A DNA stretch of 64,000 bases. It comes from Legionella birminghamensis. GTDB taxonomy: Bacteria; Pseudomonadota; Gammaproteobacteria; Legionellales; Legionellaceae. Position 1 is the stretch's first letter, and the number at the start of each line of letters is the position of its first letter. The notes beneath the pieces are model-generated. The model saw only the letters and a program-made list of their open reading frames with translations. It searched no databases and was not told where the DNA came from. This document shows positions 1 to 10,173 of the stretch, piece after piece. The stretch is taken from contig NZ_UGNW01000001.1 of NCBI RefSeq assembly GCF_900452515.1, positions 1,612,001 to 1,676,000 of the forward strand. The letters are read 5' to 3'. A program made the position numbers and the translations under genes.

Positions 1-1432
1 ATTTCCGGATCAGTAAATTCAGGGCAATGCAAATTAAAGTCGCTACCAGCAGGATTATCAATAGTTCTGTAAATGACTGCGCATAATAGGTTTTTAAAAG
101 TGAAACAGGCAGAGCTGAGCCGCCCTCAACCGAAGTTAAATTAGCTAATTTACCGGAAAGGAAGCCGCCGATCCCCAGTGATACGAAGAAAATACCCATC
201 ATCGTGCTTACTTTGCGCCTGCTGGCCAATACTGTAATCGCCGACAGACCAACGGGTGAAAGTAGTAATTCGGCAATGGAAATCAGCAAATAAGCAGGGA
301 TGAATAGCCACGGGGATAGCAAATGACTGTGACTATCGCTTACACAGACGAAGGTGATTAATCCATAAGCAAGCGTCATGAAAATCATTGCCATAACAAA
401 TTTATTACCCGTACTTAAACCGCTCTGAAGCGAATCCAGGCGCGGCGATCTGCGTGATAAAAAATAGCCAAAAAGAAGCATCCCAAAGCTTTGGATACTT
501 ACATAATAGGGTGGTGGAAAATTGATTCCAAAGAGCTGTGGTTCCACAACACGCGAAATAAGCAGGGTTAAGGAAAGAAACATCTGAAAATAGAATGCCC
601 AAAACATCACGGAAATAATGCAAAGCAGGCCTATGACCATTGTTTGTCTTGCCTGGATACCCGTTTCACGTTGAATAGTGGTTACCAGATAGGCGAGAGA
701 AATAATTACTACTGTGCCGAATGCTGCATTGGCAATACTTGAAAAATTCAGAATCAGAAATGCAGCACTCCACAATCCCAGCATAATCCCCGCTGCCTTT
801 ATAAATTTACTGATTTGAAATTCAAAGGGATGATAATCTTCTATTTTATAAAGTTTGATGCCAAACCCAAATACGAAGAGGGAAATAATCATTCCAAGCG
901 CAGCGCTAAAAAAGGAAACACCCCAACCAAAATGTTCATTTAGCTGGCTTGGCAATGTTGTTCCGAGAATAATGCCGCTAGTAATTCCCATATAGAAAAT
1001 CGTAAAACCGCTTTCTCTCCTGGTCGAATTTGGGGGATATTCATTGCCAAGCAATGAGGAAATATTGGGCTTAAGAAGGCCTGTACCTACTGCAATACCA
1101 GATAATGCCGCCGTCAATAGGGTTGGTGAGGAAAAAAAAGAGAGTAATAGATAGCTAAAAAATAAGCAGACAGCGCCTGTCATAATTGTTCTTTTTTGAC
1201 CCAGTAAATGATCGGCTATCCAACCCCCTACGAGAGGCGACAAATAAGTAACGGCGGTAAATGACCCGACCAGCGAGTATACCTGCTCATCAGGCCACCG
1301 ATAGTGGAGAGCCAGATATAAAGCAAGAAGCGACTGCACGACATAAAAACCATATCGCTCCCACATCTCAGTGGCAAAAAAAACTTTTAACGAAGGGGGA
1401 TGATTGTAATTAATAGTGTTCACGATAGTCAT
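1..1432 (-). CDS. POT/PTR2 family proton-coupled peptide transporter (C-terminus cut by window edge)
   Basis: The minus-strand frame is open from an ATG at 1432 to the left edge, at least 477 codons, with no stop inside the window. The N-terminus carries the POT signature EMWERYGFYVVQS (ExxER type), followed by GGWIADHLLGQKRTI, the family's PTR2 motif. The rest is a series of hydrophobic segments typical of a 12-14 helix inner-membrane transporter. Family members import di- and tripeptides with protons, which suits an amino-acid-using organism and the neighbouring histidine catabolism genes. It is divergently arranged with the gene starting at 1530. The substrate cannot be read from the sequence. 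Only the last few residues seem to be missing, judged against the usual length of about 490-500 residues. Confidence 0.88.
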   Translation of the reverse strand, partial: MTIVNTINYNHPPSLKVFFATEMWERYGFYVVQSLLALYLALHYRWPDEQVYSLVGSFTAVTYLSPLVGGWIADHLLGQKRTIMTGAVCLFFSYLLLSFFSSPTLLTAALSGIAVGTGLLKPNISSLLGNEYPPNSTRRESGFTIFYMGITSGIILGTTLPSQLNEHFGWGVSFFSAALGMIISLFVFGFGIKLYKIEDYHPFEFQISKFIKAAGIMLGLWSAAFLILNFSSIANAAFGTVVIISLAYLVTTIQRETGIQARQTMVIGLLCIISVMFWAFYFQMFLSLTLLISRVVEPQLFGINFPPPYYVSIQSFGMLLFGYFLSRRSPRLDSLQSGLSTGNKFVMAMIFMTLAYGLITFVCVSDSHSHLLSPWLFIPAYLLISIAELLLSPVGLSAITVLASRRKVSTMMGIFFVSLGIGGFLSGKLANLTSVEGGSALPVSLLKTYYAQSFTELLIILLVATLICIALNLLIRK

Positions 1433-1529
1433 CTTAGCGTACATTAGGGAAAGTGTATCATGCAGTTTATGAGTTTTCATCCATATAGTCGTTTAACAAA
1501 ATTCAACATTCGCTTATCAGGAGCAAATT

Positions 1530-2604
1530 GTGGTTCGATATTGTCTGTTCATAACACTGGTTTTATTTTACTTTCCCCTTGAAGCAGAACAAATGCAAGC
1601 CCAGGCAAATGAGTTGCAAAAAAGCCATTTCCTAAAAATAGAGCATTTCAGATTAACCAGCGGGAAAACGCTTAGGAATCTAAAACTGCACTATTTGACT
1701 CTTGGAAAGCCAAAATATAATGAGCGTCACGAAATTACGAATGCAATTATGTTGTTCCATGCGACTATAAACGATTCAAGTTCATTTTTGCAGTCATCTC
1801 TCGCCCCATTTCTATTTAATAAGGGCGCTCCTTTTGATGCCCAAAAGTATTATATTATCATTCCAGATGGGATAGGCGCTGGTCAATCCAGTAAACCATC
1901 CGATGGCTTATATGGGCAGTTTCCAGTTTATGGCTATAAAGATCAAATTGCTGCGAGTAAAGCCGTATTGGATTCCCTAGGTGTTAACCATCTTAAACTG
2001 GTTCTTGGCACGTCCATGGGGGGAATGTTAACTTGGCTATGGGGAGAGACCTATCCCGACTCGACCGATGTATTAATTCCAATCGTCAGTACGCCGCTTC
2101 AAGTATGCGGCAGGAATTTTATCTGGCGTGAGATGATGCTTGCTGCGATTCGCAATGATCCTTTATGGCTATGGAAACTATAAGCTGCAGGCAGTCCCTC
2201 ATGTATGGAGAGATACCGTAGGCCCTTTAAACAGTATCATGCTTGGCACAGCTGAAATGTTGCGCGGCGCTGCAAATACACGAGCCGCTGCGTTGGAAGA
2301 GTACAAACAATTAGTCAATTCTATTTCCAGCTCTGATCCCAGTGACTGGTATTATATATTCAACAGCTCTTATGATTATGATCCGGCACCTGGGTTGAGT
2401 AAAATTAAAGCACAGGTTTTAGCAATTAATTTCAAAGATGATTTAATTAATCCTCTGGAATTCATCCATATACCTGAAACGGGTAATATGCACCATGCTG
2501 TTTTACCCGGAGGCTTCGGCCATTTAAGCTTTGCGCATGCAAATCTGTGGATCAACCCTGTAAACCATTTTCTGGGGAACTTACCTGAATGGGATAAGTT
2601 CTGA
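1530..2604 (+). pseudogene. MetX-like alpha/beta hydrolase, split by a frameshift
   Basis: Two overlapping frames (1530-2183 and 2140-2604) together make one alpha/beta hydrolase of the homoserine O-acetyltransferase-like group. The first half begins at GTG 1530 after a CAGGAG ribosome site, has a probable signal peptide, and carries the nucleophile elbow GTSMGG. The second half supplies the candidate acid (INFKDDLINP) and the catalytic His (GFGHLSF). The frame changes by +1 near 2160-2180, where the family's GNYKLQ stretch appears in the second frame. The catalytic triad is therefore complete only across the break. It is either a recent pseudogene or a sequencing or assembly error. Substrate unknown; the signal peptide suggests a periplasmic or secreted esterase-like enzyme, not a methionine biosynthesis enzyme. 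Confidence 0.8.
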
Positions 2605-2669
2605 GATATTCCAGCATTCAATTCTCTGGTGTATGCTATCACCCGTTAGATGGACTAGGGAGCAGTACA

Positions 2670-4355
2670 ATGAGTGTGGAATTAGGAAAGGGCCGTTTGG
2701 TAAAAGCCAGAACAGGAAAGGAACTGGAGGCTAGAAACTGGTTGACGGAAGCTGCTTTAAGAATGTTGTGTAACAATCTGGATCCTGAAGTTGCAGAAAA
2801 GCCTGACTCACTGATTGTATACGGCGGACTTGGTAAAGCAGCCAGGAACTGGGATTGTTTTGATGCCATTGTCAGAGTCTTGAAAAAGCTGGAATCCAAC
2901 CAGACCCTTTTAGTTCAGTCCGGTAAACCAGTCGGTATTTTTACAACCCATGAAGATGCGCCTCGCGTATTGATTGCGAATTCAAATTTGGTTCCGCATT
3001 GGGCTAACTGGGACCATTTCAATGAACTGGATAAAAAAGGCTTGATGATGTACGGCCAAATGACCGCAGGAAGCTGGATTTATATCGGTTCCCAAGGCAT
3101 TGTCCAAGGTACTTTTGAAACGTTCGTTGCTGCGGGAAAAAAACATTATCATGGGCATTTAGCTGGAAAATGGATTCTTACTGCAGGGCTTGGCGGCATG
3201 GGCGGTGCACAACCACTTGCTGCAACGATGGCTGGAGCCAGTATGCTAGCAGTGGAGTGCGATCTGAATCGAATCAATAAGCGTCTGCAAACCCGCTATC
3301 TGGATCGCAGCACTGATAATCTCGAGGAAGCTTTAGCCTGGATAGAGGAGTCGACTCTTAATAATACGCCTGTTTCTGTTGGTTTATTAGGTAATGCTGC
3401 AGAAGTTTTTCCTGAGTTAGTAAGGCGCGGTATAAAACCGGATTTAATCACTGATCAAACCAGTGCACATGATCCATTGAATGGCTATTTGCCCAGGGGA
3501 TGGACATTGGAAAAAGCGGCAGCCATGAGAATCAGTCACCCGCACGAGGTTATTGAGGCGGCAAAATTATCTATGGCTGAGCAAGTCAAAGCGATGCTTT
3601 ATTTTCTAAACCAGGGAATTCCTGTTTTTGATTATGGAAATAATATTCGTCAAATGGCCTTTGAAAGCGGTGTGCGCGATGCCTTTCTAATCCCTGGCTT
3701 TGTTCCCAGTTATATCCGGCCCCTGTTTTGCGAGGGAGTAGGTCCTTTTCGCTGGGTTGCCTTATCGGGTGATCCGGAAGATATTTATGCAACAGATAGA
3801 AAAGTAAAGCAGTTATTGCCAGACAATAAGTCACTGCACCGCTGGCTGGATATGGCTAAAGAAAAAATCAGTTTTCAGGGGTTACCGGCCAGAATCTGCT
3901 GGGTAGGGCTGAAAGACAGGGCTAGATTGGGTCTGGCATTTAACGAAATGGTCAGAAATGGCGAGTTAAAAGCACCTGTGGTCATTGGTCGTGATCATCT
4001 CGATTCAGGCTCTGTTGCCAGTCCCAATCGGGAAACAGAAGGCATGTTGGACGGCAGTGATGCGGTCTCTGATTGGCCTTTACTTAATGCCTTGCTTAAT
4101 TGCGCCAGCGGGGCAAGCTGGGTGAGTATCCACCATGGGGGAGGGGTTGGAATGGGGTTCTCACAACATGCTGGCATGGTCATTGTTGCAGATGGCACGG
4201 AAGCGGCTGCTCGTCGACTGGAAAGAGTATTGCACAATGATCCTGCTTCCGGCGTTATGCGCCATGCGGATGCAGGATATCCACTGGCGCAACAATGTGC
4301 CCGGGAAAACCAATTGTGGTTACCAATGATGGAAGAGGAATGTGCCCATGTTTGA
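2670..4355 (+). CDS. hutU: urocanate hydratase (urocanase)
   Basis: This 561-residue protein matches urocanase along its whole length. Recognisable blocks are [17 protein letters not shown] near residue 50, QSGKPVGIF, the glycine-rich NAD-binding stretch [18 protein letters not shown], and [10 protein letters not shown]. Family enzymes use tightly bound NAD+ to convert urocanate to imidazolonepropionate, the second step of histidine degradation. The start is ATG 2670 behind GGGAGC. It is directly followed by hutH with an overlap of a few bases, so the two are co-translated. hutI and hutG are not in the window. Confidence 0.96.
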   Translation: MSVELGKGRLVKARTGKELEARNWLTEAALRMLCNNLDPEVAEKPDSLIVYGGLGKAARNWDCFDAIVRVLKKLESNQTLLVQSGKPVGIFTTHEDAPRVLIANSNLVPHWANWDHFNELDKKGLMMYGQMTAGSWIYIGSQGIVQGTFETFVAAGKKHYHGHLAGKWILTAGLGGMGGAQPLAATMAGASMLAVECDLNRINKRLQTRYLDRSTDNLEEALAWIEESTLNNTPVSVGLLGNAAEVFPELVRRGIKPDLITDQTSAHDPLNGYLPRGWTLEKAAAMRISHPHEVIEAAKLSMAEQVKAMLYFLNQGIPVFDYGNNIRQMAFESGVRDAFLIPGFVPSYIRPLFCEGVGPFRWVALSGDPEDIYATDRKVKQLLPDNKSLHRWLDMAKEKISFQGLPARICWVGLKDRARLGLAFNEMVRNGELKAPVVIGRDHLDSGSVASPNRETEGMLDGSDAVSDWPLLNALLNCASGASWVSIHHGGGVGMGFSQHAGMVIVADGTEAAARRLERVLHNDPASGVMRHADAGYPLAQQCARENQLWLPMMEEECAHV

Positions 4356-5880
4356 ATCTGCCAATATTCTACCTGGTGAACTAACCCTTGCCAGAATCAG
4401 GAAGCTTTTGACCTCCAGACAGCCAATAAATCTTGATGATCGATCTCATTCACTTATAGAAGCTTCATTCAGGGAAGTAGAATCGGTTATTTATAATGAG
4501 AAAATTGTTTATGGCATTAATACTGGTTTTGGATCCTTAGCCTCCCAAACAATAAGCACCGAAAATCTAAAGCAACTACAGCGAAACATTGTCCTGTCCC
4601 ATGCCTGTGGAACGGGTGAGTTACTGGATGATGAAACGGTCGCCTTAATCCTCTTACTGAAGATAAACAGTCTGGCGCAGGGATATTCCGGAGTCAGTCC
4701 GGCGCTGCTGCACGCCTTTATAACCCTGTATAATCACCAGATCTGGCCTTGTGTCCCTGCTAAAGGGTCAGTCGGCGCTTCTGGCGATTTGGTGCCTTTG
4801 GCTCATCTTAGCCTGCCATTATTAGGTGTTGGCAATGTTCGCTACCAAAATGTTGAAATGCCCGCAGAGCAGGGTCTTGCTTTAGCCGGATTAAGTACTT
4901 TGGAGTTAGGCCCTAAAGAAGGCCTGGCTTTATTAAATGGTTTGCAGGTTTCTGCTGCATTATGCTTACAGGCTTATTATCAGTGTGTACAGATGTTTGA
5001 AGCAGCAATCATTGTCGGCTGCCTGTCTTTGGATGCTGCACAGGGAAGTGACACGCCTTTTGACGATCGTATTCATCAGGTACGCGGCCATCAGGCGCAA
5101 CGGGTGGTGGCAGGGCTTTATCGCGAGTTATTAGCTGGCAGCGAAATCAGAGAATCACACCGGGCTTGCAAGCGGGTACAGGATCCCTACTCATTGCGTT
5201 GCCAACCGCAGATTATGGGAGCTGTGCTGCATCAAATGAACTTTGTCAGAGATACCTTGTCGGTTGAAGTTAATGCGATCACTGATAATCCGCTGGTCTT
5301 TACCAAAGAGCATGAAATATTATCGGGCGGGAATTTTCATGGCGAAGCCTTGGCGATGGCCGCTGATAATCTGGCGCTGGCTATTGCGGAAATTGGGGCA
5401 AATTCCGAACGGCGCATCGCTCTGTTAATCGATAAAAATTTCAGCGGGTTGCCAGCGTATCTGGTCAGGGAAGGGGGAATAAATTCCGGTTTTATGATTG
5501 CCCATGTTACAGCAGCAGCCTGCGCAAGTGACAATAAGGCCCTGGCTCATCCTCATTCAGTTGATAGCCTGCCGACATCCGCTAACCAGGAAGATCATGT
5601 CTCTATGGCTACAAATGCCGCAAGACGATTGCATTTGATGCTGGATAATACAAAAACCATTTTGGCAATCGAATTGTTGGCTGCTTGCCAGGGGCTGGAT
5701 TTTCATAAACCATTGGCCACTTCAAACAGTTTGCAAACTTTTTATAACAGCGTGAGAAATGATGTTGCGCATTACGAGTCAGATCGTTATTTTGCTCCCG
5801 ATATTGAAGCAGTAAAACAGAAAATATCCCAGGGAGAATTCAGAATTCCTGAAATGATGTTACACTCCCCGCTTTATTAA
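4348..5880 (+). CDS. hutH: histidine ammonia-lyase
   Basis: A 510-residue lyase of the aromatic amino acid ammonia-lyase family. The MIO prosthetic group would form from Ala144-Ser145-Gly146 in [25 protein letters not shown] and the NTGFGSLA block near residue 60 are further family motifs. It deaminates histidine to urocanate, the substrate of the upstream hutU product. I prefer ATG 4348, which has AAGAGGA about 8 bases upstream, over the in-frame GTG 4342, which lies too close to that site. The gene overlaps the end of hutU by 8 bases. Confidence 0.96.
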   Translation: MFESANILPGELTLARIRKLLTSRQPINLDDRSHSLIEASFREVESVIYNEKIVYGINTGFGSLASQTISTENLKQLQRNIVLSHACGTGELLDDETVALILLLKINSLAQGYSGVSPALLHAFITLYNHQIWPCVPAKGSVGASGDLVPLAHLSLPLLGVGNVRYQNVEMPAEQGLALAGLSTLELGPKEGLALLNGLQVSAALCLQAYYQCVQMFEAAIIVGCLSLDAAQGSDTPFDDRIHQVRGHQAQRVVAGLYRELLAGSEIRESHRACKRVQDPYSLRCQPQIMGAVLHQMNFVRDTLSVEVNAITDNPLVFTKEHEILSGGNFHGEALAMAADNLALAIAEIGANSERRIALLIDKNFSGLPAYLVREGGINSGFMIAHVTAAACASDNKALAHPHSVDSLPTSANQEDHVSMATNAARRLHLMLDNTKTILAIELLAACQGLDFHKPLATSNSLQTFYNSVRNDVAHYESDRYFAPDIEAVKQKISQGEFRIPEMMLHSPLY

Positions 5881-5894
5881 AAAACGAATGAATC

Positions 5895-6332
5895 ATGATT
5901 GTTGAAATTTATACAGATGGAGCATGCAAAGGCAACCCCGGTCCTGGCGGATGGGGTGCGCTGCTGCGCTATAAAGGTCAGGAAAAAAAGATATACGGCG
6001 GTGAAAATCACACAACCAATAACAGAATGGAGCTGATGGCGGCCATCCAGGCATTAGCAGTTTTGAAACGCTCTTGCCAGGTTGAATTGTATACTGATTC
6101 TCAGTATGTCAGACAAGGCATGACCGGCTGGCTTTTCCAGTGGAAAAAAAACGGCTGGAAAAACTCAAAAAAAGAAGCCGTAAAAAATGCAGATCTCTGG
6201 CAGCAGCTCGACGCATTAGCCCAAAAGCACCAGATTAACTGGCATTGGGTTAAAGGCCATTCCGGCCATATCGAAAATGAACTGGCTGATCAACTGGCAA
6301 ATCTCGCAATCAGTGAGCTGCAACAGAACTAA
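5895..6332 (+). CDS. rnhA: ribonuclease HI
   Basis: At 145 residues this has normal RNase HI length. The catalytic carboxylates are visible: Asp8 ([14 protein letters not shown]), Glu46 (NRMELMAA), Asp68 (LYTDSQYV) and Asp132 ([10 protein letters not shown]), with the conserved histidine stretch GHSGH just before. The enzyme cuts RNA in RNA:DNA hybrids using divalent metal ions. It is followed after 25 bases by dnaQ in the same direction, the classic gammaproteobacterial rnhA-dnaQ pair, although here they are codirectional. Confidence 0.96.
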   Translation: MIVEIYTDGACKGNPGPGGWGALLRYKGQEKKIYGGENHTTNNRMELMAAIQALAVLKRSCQVELYTDSQYVRQGMTGWLFQWKKNGWKNSKKEAVKNADLWQQLDALAQKHQINWHWVKGHSGHIENELADQLANLAISELQQN

Positions 6333-6357
6333 TCTATAAGAGAATGAGAGAATATTC

Positions 6358-7065
6358 ATGCGTCAAATTGTCCTCGATACAGAAACCACCGGTATAAACC
6401 ATGAAGCAGGCCACCGCATTATTGAAATCGGTTGTGTCGAGCTTTTGGATCGGAAACTAACTGGAAATCACTTTCATGTATATATCAATCCTGATCGCGA
6501 AGTAGACGAGGGGGCTTTCCGAGTTCATGGTATCAGTACAGAGTTTCTGCAAGACAAGCCTCGCTTCAAAGACATTGCCGATGAATTTCTGAAATTTATA
6601 TGTGATAGTGAGCTTATCATTCATAATGCTCCCTTCGACGTGGGATTCATTAATGCCGAATTAATGCATCTAAAACATCCAGACAAACTTAATAAATATT
6701 GCAATGTTCTCGATACATTAGTAATGGCAAAGGAAAAACATCCTGGACAGAGAAATAGTCTGGATGCACTTTGCAAGCGATACGAAATTGATAATTCACA
6801 CCGTCAATTGCACGGAGCGCTTCTTGACGCGGAAATCCTGGCTCTGGTTTATCTGGCGATGACTGGTGGTCAAACCAGCCTATTTGGCAGCGAGCTTGAG
6901 GAAGAACAGCAAATTGTCATTGAAACCGAAACCATCATCAGTGAAATAAAACATAATATTCCCATCTACCATGCGAGTGAAGAGGAATTGTCAAAGCATA
7001 GTAATTTTATTGAATTTTTGGTTAAAAAATCTGGGGTGAATCGTTGGGAAGAAACAACAGAGTGA
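6358..7065 (+). CDS. dnaQ: DNA polymerase III epsilon subunit (proofreading exonuclease)
   Basis: A 235-residue DEDDh exonuclease. Exo I is LDTETTG (Asp7, Glu9), Exo II is HNAPFDVGFI (Asp94) and Exo III is HGALLDAEI (His152, Asp157). QTSLF at residues 172-176 fits the beta-clamp-binding motif that epsilon carries in a linker. The C-terminal segment would bind the alpha polymerase subunit. The gene runs towards ppsR; the convergent gap holds a GC-rich repeat element. Confidence 0.95.
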   Translation: MRQIVLDTETTGINHEAGHRIIEIGCVELLDRKLTGNHFHVYINPDREVDEGAFRVHGISTEFLQDKPRFKDIADEFLKFICDSELIIHNAPFDVGFINAELMHLKHPDKLNKYCNVLDTLVMAKEKHPGQRNSLDALCKRYEIDNSHRQLHGALLDAEILALVYLAMTGGQTSLFGSELEEEQQIVIETETIISEIKHNIPIYHASEEELSKHSNFIEFLVKKSGVNRWEETTE

Positions 7066-7089
7066 TTTTAGCTGGCGAAGACAAACTTC

Positions 7090-7381
7090 GTTCCCCGCGG
7101 CGCCCTCCGAATCCCCGCGGCGCGCCCCCCGAATCCCCGTGGCGCCCCCGAATCCCCGCGGCTGCGACCGCGGGGCCCATGCTGGGCTCAAAACAGAGCT
7201 CAGAAAAGTCTATAATCCTGCCAGAGCAAAAGATTGAATGAACTGCTTAGTAATTGGGGCTCTGAATTAGATTCATTGGACCCCGCGGTCGCAGCCGCGG
7301 GGATTCGGCTCAGGTCTGCGACTGCGGGGATTCGGCTCAGGTCTGCGATCGCGGGGATTCGGCTCAGGTCTGTGCTGCGGG
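7090..7381. repeat. GC-armed repeat element, copy 1
   Basis: This fills the gap between the convergent genes dnaQ and ppsR. The left arm (7091-7180) repeats CGAATCCCCGCGG about four times and ends in the hairpin CCCCGCGGCTGCGACCGCGGGG. The right arm (7281-7380) is its inverted counterpart, CCGCGGGGATTCGG, repeated about every 27 bases with the spacer CTCAGGTCTG. The roughly 100-base core between is AT-rich and differs from the cores of the other copies. No gene is supported here; open frames through the arms are low-complexity Arg/Pro/Gly sequence. Confidence 0.85.
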
Positions 7382-7404
7382 TTGGGTTGCGACATCGGCG
7401 TTTT

Positions 7405-8220
7405 TTAAAACTTGCGCTTGATATTCGCCGCGGCAAGAATTTTCGTTGCAATTTCCTCAATAGAGAATCGGGTGGAATTGAGATAAGGAATATTTTCATG
7501 TTTATACATTGCCTCCACTTCTGCAATTTCCAGACGGCATTGTTCAGCGGACGCATATTTGCTGTTTGGGCGCCGCTCGGTGCGGATATGTTGCAGGCGT
7601 TCGGGATCAATTGTTAGGCCAAATAATTTTCTTTTATAAGGCCGTAATATATCCGGGAGATGATAATGGATTGTATCTTCTTCCGTAAAAGGGTAATTTG
7701 CAGCCAAAACGCCAAAATGTAAAGCCATATAGAGGCAGCTGGGTGTTTTGCCAGAGCGGGATACGCCTACAAGTATGATGTCTGCTTTGTCATAGTCCCG
7801 CACTTTAATACCGTCATCATGCATTAGCGCATAGTCTACAGCTTCAATTCGGTTACTGTAGGATTGGGAATTGGCAACACCATGAGTACGGCCTACGGTG
7901 TAGGATGATTTGGAATGCAGTTCTGATTCAAGGGGGCCAATAAAGGTATTGAACAAATCAAAAACACAGCCTTCTGCCAAGCGAATGGTCTTTGCAATTT
8001 CGGTATTTACAAGCGTCATGAAGAGCAGGGGCTTTACGCCAGTTTCCTTGTAGCAACGATTAATACGCTCCACCACATTTTCTGCTTTTTCAAGCGTATC
8101 TACATAAGGAATAGTTTGTTTTTCAAACACAATATTTTCGAACTGGGTCATTAGGCTATTGCCCAGGGTTTCAGCAGTAATGCCTGTACCATCAGAAATC
8201 ATAAAAACAAACCGCTTCAT
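7405..8220 (-). CDS. ppsR: phosphoenolpyruvate synthase regulatory protein (bifunctional kinase/pyrophosphorylase)
   Basis: A 271-residue member of the DUF299/PPSRP family. The start MKRFVFMISDGTGITAET is typical, and the ATP-binding P-loop GVSRSGKT lies at residues 152-159. Family members phosphorylate PEP synthase with ADP and remove the phosphate with inorganic phosphate, switching gluconeogenic PEP formation. ppsA itself is not in the window. The gene is divergent from the NUDIX gene downstream of its start. Confidence 0.93.
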   Translation of the reverse strand: MKRFVFMISDGTGITAETLGNSLMTQFENIVFEKQTIPYVDTLEKAENVVERINRCYKETGVKPLLFMTLVNTEIAKTIRLAEGCVFDLFNTFIGPLESELHSKSSYTVGRTHGVANSQSYSNRIEAVDYALMHDDGIKVRDYDKADIILVGVSRSGKTPSCLYMALHFGVLAANYPFTEEDTIHYHLPDILRPYKRKLFGLTIDPERLQHIRTERRPNSKYASAEQCRLEIAEVEAMYKHENIPYLNSTRFSIEEIATKILAAANIKRKF

Positions 8221-8352
8221 TATTCGCGCCTTTTGGTTTGGGAAATTCGATCTGTCGCCATATTACAGAATATATCCATACTCGGCAAACTTGGCAAGAG
8301 GACGTTCTTCTGCTATGTTCAATTTAATCATACAGTTACAAGATATCTAGGA

Positions 8353-8988
8353 ATGACAGAATCAAATCCCAAAGCAAGGAATCTGCAGGCTATTGCCACT
8401 GAAATTCAAGCTATCGCCCAAATTGGCCTGGCGTACAGTAAAGACCAATTTGATCTTGAGCGTTATCAGCAGCTAATGCGAATTGCCGCGGAGTTGTTTT
8501 CACCCCTCTGTGATTTGAATTCAGATCATTTATCTGTAGAGTTCCTGACTGAAATTGGCTATTCCTGTCCTAAAATAGATGTAAGGGCATTTATCCGCAA
8601 GGATGACCAGCTATTACTAGTGAAAGAGACCCAGGATAGTAAGTGGTCTTTGCCTGGCGGATGGGCAGACGTTAATATGACGCCCTCTGAATGTGTCGCC
8701 AAAGAGGTGCTGGAAGAAACTGGATTGGTTTGCCGGGTGAACAGACTTCTTGCTTTATGGGATACAGCAAAACATGATCATCCGCCGCATTGGCCTTACA
8801 TTTATAAATGTATTTTTGATTGCAGCGTAGAGGAAGGGGAGTTTTGTGCTAGCCATGAAATTAGTGAAGTCGGCTTTTTCCCACTTGCTGATTTGCCACC
8901 ATTATCGCGCTATCGAATAACTGCTTCGCAAATCGAAAAGCTGGTAAAATTACAGGATAGCGGCTCAATATATACAGTATATGATTAG
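8353..8988 (+). CDS. NUDIX hydrolase with N-terminal Nudix_N2-like domain
   Basis: A 211-residue protein with an N-terminal helical region (AIAQIGLAYSKDQFDLERYQQL) found in a group of NUDIX enzymes annotated as ADP-ribose pyrophosphatases. The Nudix box is GWADVNMTPSECVAKEVLEE followed by TGL. Its core REUxEExGU reads KEVLEETGL, with Lys in place of the usual Arg, and the first Glu of the box is Met. The metal-binding EE pair is kept. I chose ATG 8353, where family similarity begins, instead of the GTG 40 codons upstream. The true substrate is not predictable. The next gene begins 11 bases downstream, so they may be cotranscribed. Confidence 0.88.
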   Translation: MTESNPKARNLQAIATEIQAIAQIGLAYSKDQFDLERYQQLMRIAAELFSPLCDLNSDHLSVEFLTEIGYSCPKIDVRAFIRKDDQLLLVKETQDSKWSLPGGWADVNMTPSECVAKEVLEETGLVCRVNRLLALWDTAKHDHPPHWPYIYKCIFDCSVEEGEFCASHEISEVGFFPLADLPPLSRYRITASQIEKLVKLQDSGSIYTVYD

Positions 8989-8999
8989 AGGATTAGGCT

Positions 9000-9437
9000 A
9001 TGGAACCGAGTCGTTTTGGATATAATAACAAGTTGTTCGTAATCGGAATGGTTTGTCTTGCCCTGGGCATGGTTCTAATCTGCTTTTCGTTATACCTTTT
9101 CCCCTATCTCATTTTCAGCTGGGTCTATGATGTTCCTGAATTTGCAATTACTTTCCGCCAATGGCTAGTTGAAAAATTTGCAATCAGTGAAGCGGCTGCC
9201 GGTTGGAATATTTTTATGATGTTCTTAATTCCCGGTCTGATTGCCGGATATATTTCCTATATCACCTCAAATTCAATTGACAACAAAATCCATGGTCTGG
9301 AGGAGCCTTCAGAAGAAAAAAAAGAGCAGACAAAAAACCGGCTGGAAACCGTTACCTTTAGCAGCAAATTACTTGTATTAATAATTGGGGCAATAATGCT
9401 TGTTCTTTTTGTTGATTGGTTAATGTTTTCAGTATGA
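9000..9437 (+). CDS. small integral membrane protein, unknown function
   Basis: A 145-residue protein with three clear hydrophobic segments: about residues 12-38, 68-90 and 122-143. A charged stretch near residues 100-115 (EEPSEEKKEQTKNR) would be a cytoplasmic or periplasmic loop. The ribosome site AGAGGAT lies just before ATG 9000, 11 bases after the NUDIX gene. I recognise no family. It may be transcribed with the NUDIX gene upstream and the Sel1-like gene downstream. Confidence 0.75.
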   Translation: MEPSRFGYNNKLFVIGMVCLALGMVLICFSLYLFPYLIFSWVYDVPEFAITFRQWLVEKFAISEAAAGWNIFMMFLIPGLIAGYISYITSNSIDNKIHGLEEPSEEKKEQTKNRLETVTFSSKLLVLIIGAIMLVLFVDWLMFSV

Positions 9438-9480
9438 GTTGGCGAGCTCATAAATTACACAAACGAATTCAGGAGTAGTC

Positions 9481-10071
9481 ATGTCTTTTTTTAAACGATA
9501 TAAAATAAAGTCCTTGAATAAAAAGCTAAAAGCTTTACAGCAAAACCGTCTAAGTACTCAACCCACAGAAGAAGCGCTAATTAAGGAACGTGCAATATAT
9601 AAAAATCTGGTCGACATTTATAAATCACTGAGAGGGAAGAAGAAATATCCTTTTGCTGATCAAATGATTCGTGAATGTTTACGGGCGGCAGCTTCAATTG
9701 ATGATGCGGAAGCGCAATATACATTAGGCAAAGAGTTGCTGGATGAGGCTAAATTCAGGGAACAACTGGAAAAAGATAAAATTTTTGCCAGTACAATTAA
9801 TGAGCGCCATATGAATCAGCTCTATGAGGAAGCCCATGCCTATTTAATTGCAGCGCAGAAATTAAATCACATTCAGGCAAAACGCTTGCAAGGTCTGGCT
9901 TATATTAATGGCTGGGGTGTTGAGGCTGATCGGGAAAAAGGCTTCGAAATGATTGTTGCCAGTATCAATCAGGAAAACAGTTGGGATAAGGTACCTCAAA
10001 TCTTCGCGTCCCTGGGTTTAAATAAACCAGAGTTTTTCTCGGCCTTGACCAAGTTAAGGGCCAAGGGTTAG
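9481..10071 (+). CDS. Sel1-like/TPR-like repeat protein
   Basis: A 196-residue helical protein with no signal peptide. The segment HIQAKRLQGLAYINGWGVEA at about residues 137-156 resembles a Sel1 repeat (A...LG.LY..G.GV..D..KA), and an earlier segment (DDAEAQYTLGKELLDEA, near 75-90) fits a second degenerate repeat. The N-terminus is basic and could be a coiled coil. The start is ATG 9481 with CAGGAG nine bases upstream. Sel1 proteins are usually protein-interaction scaffolds and are common in Legionella, but no partner is evident here. Confidence 0.7.
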   Translation: MSFFKRYKIKSLNKKLKALQQNRLSTQPTEEALIKERAIYKNLVDIYKSLRGKKKYPFADQMIRECLRAAASIDDAEAQYTLGKELLDEAKFREQLEKDKIFASTINERHMNQLYEEAHAYLIAAQKLNHIQAKRLQGLAYINGWGVEADREKGFEMIVASINQENSWDKVPQIFASLGLNKPEFFSALTKLRAKG

Positions 10072-10165
10072 TCCTTTAACCGTCTTATCGAGCAAAGCGA
10101 AGCAAATCCAGAAGCGATGCACGGACAGGGTTCTGATCTGCTTCGCCAAGGGCTCGCAATGACGG
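10072..10165. repeat. imperfect palindromic repeat (gcgaagcaatccag type) between convergent genes
   Basis: The left half contains CGAGCAAAGCGAAGCAAATCCAGA and the right half contains CTGATCTGCTTCGCCAAGGGCTCG, an inverted repeat that folds into one long stem. Related palindromes occur at 21694-21738 and 48133-48216. It lies directly between the Sel1-like gene and pilD, which converge, so it may also terminate transcription. Confidence 0.7.
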
Positions 10166-10173
10166 CGGTCGTA

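Noticed and set aside
4342-4347. GTG 4342 as the hutH start
   Set aside because: It lies only two to three bases from the ribosome site; ATG 4348 has normal spacing.
7044-7241. Open frames across the GC-rich arms (also at 14.1, 24.9, 36.2 and 45.9 kb)
   Set aside because: Their products are Arg/Pro/Gly low-complexity sequence created by the repeats, with no ribosome site.
9481-10071. Assigning the Sel1-like protein as a secreted effector (LpnE-like)
   Set aside because: It has no signal peptide and only one or two weak repeats; the resemblance is too slight.
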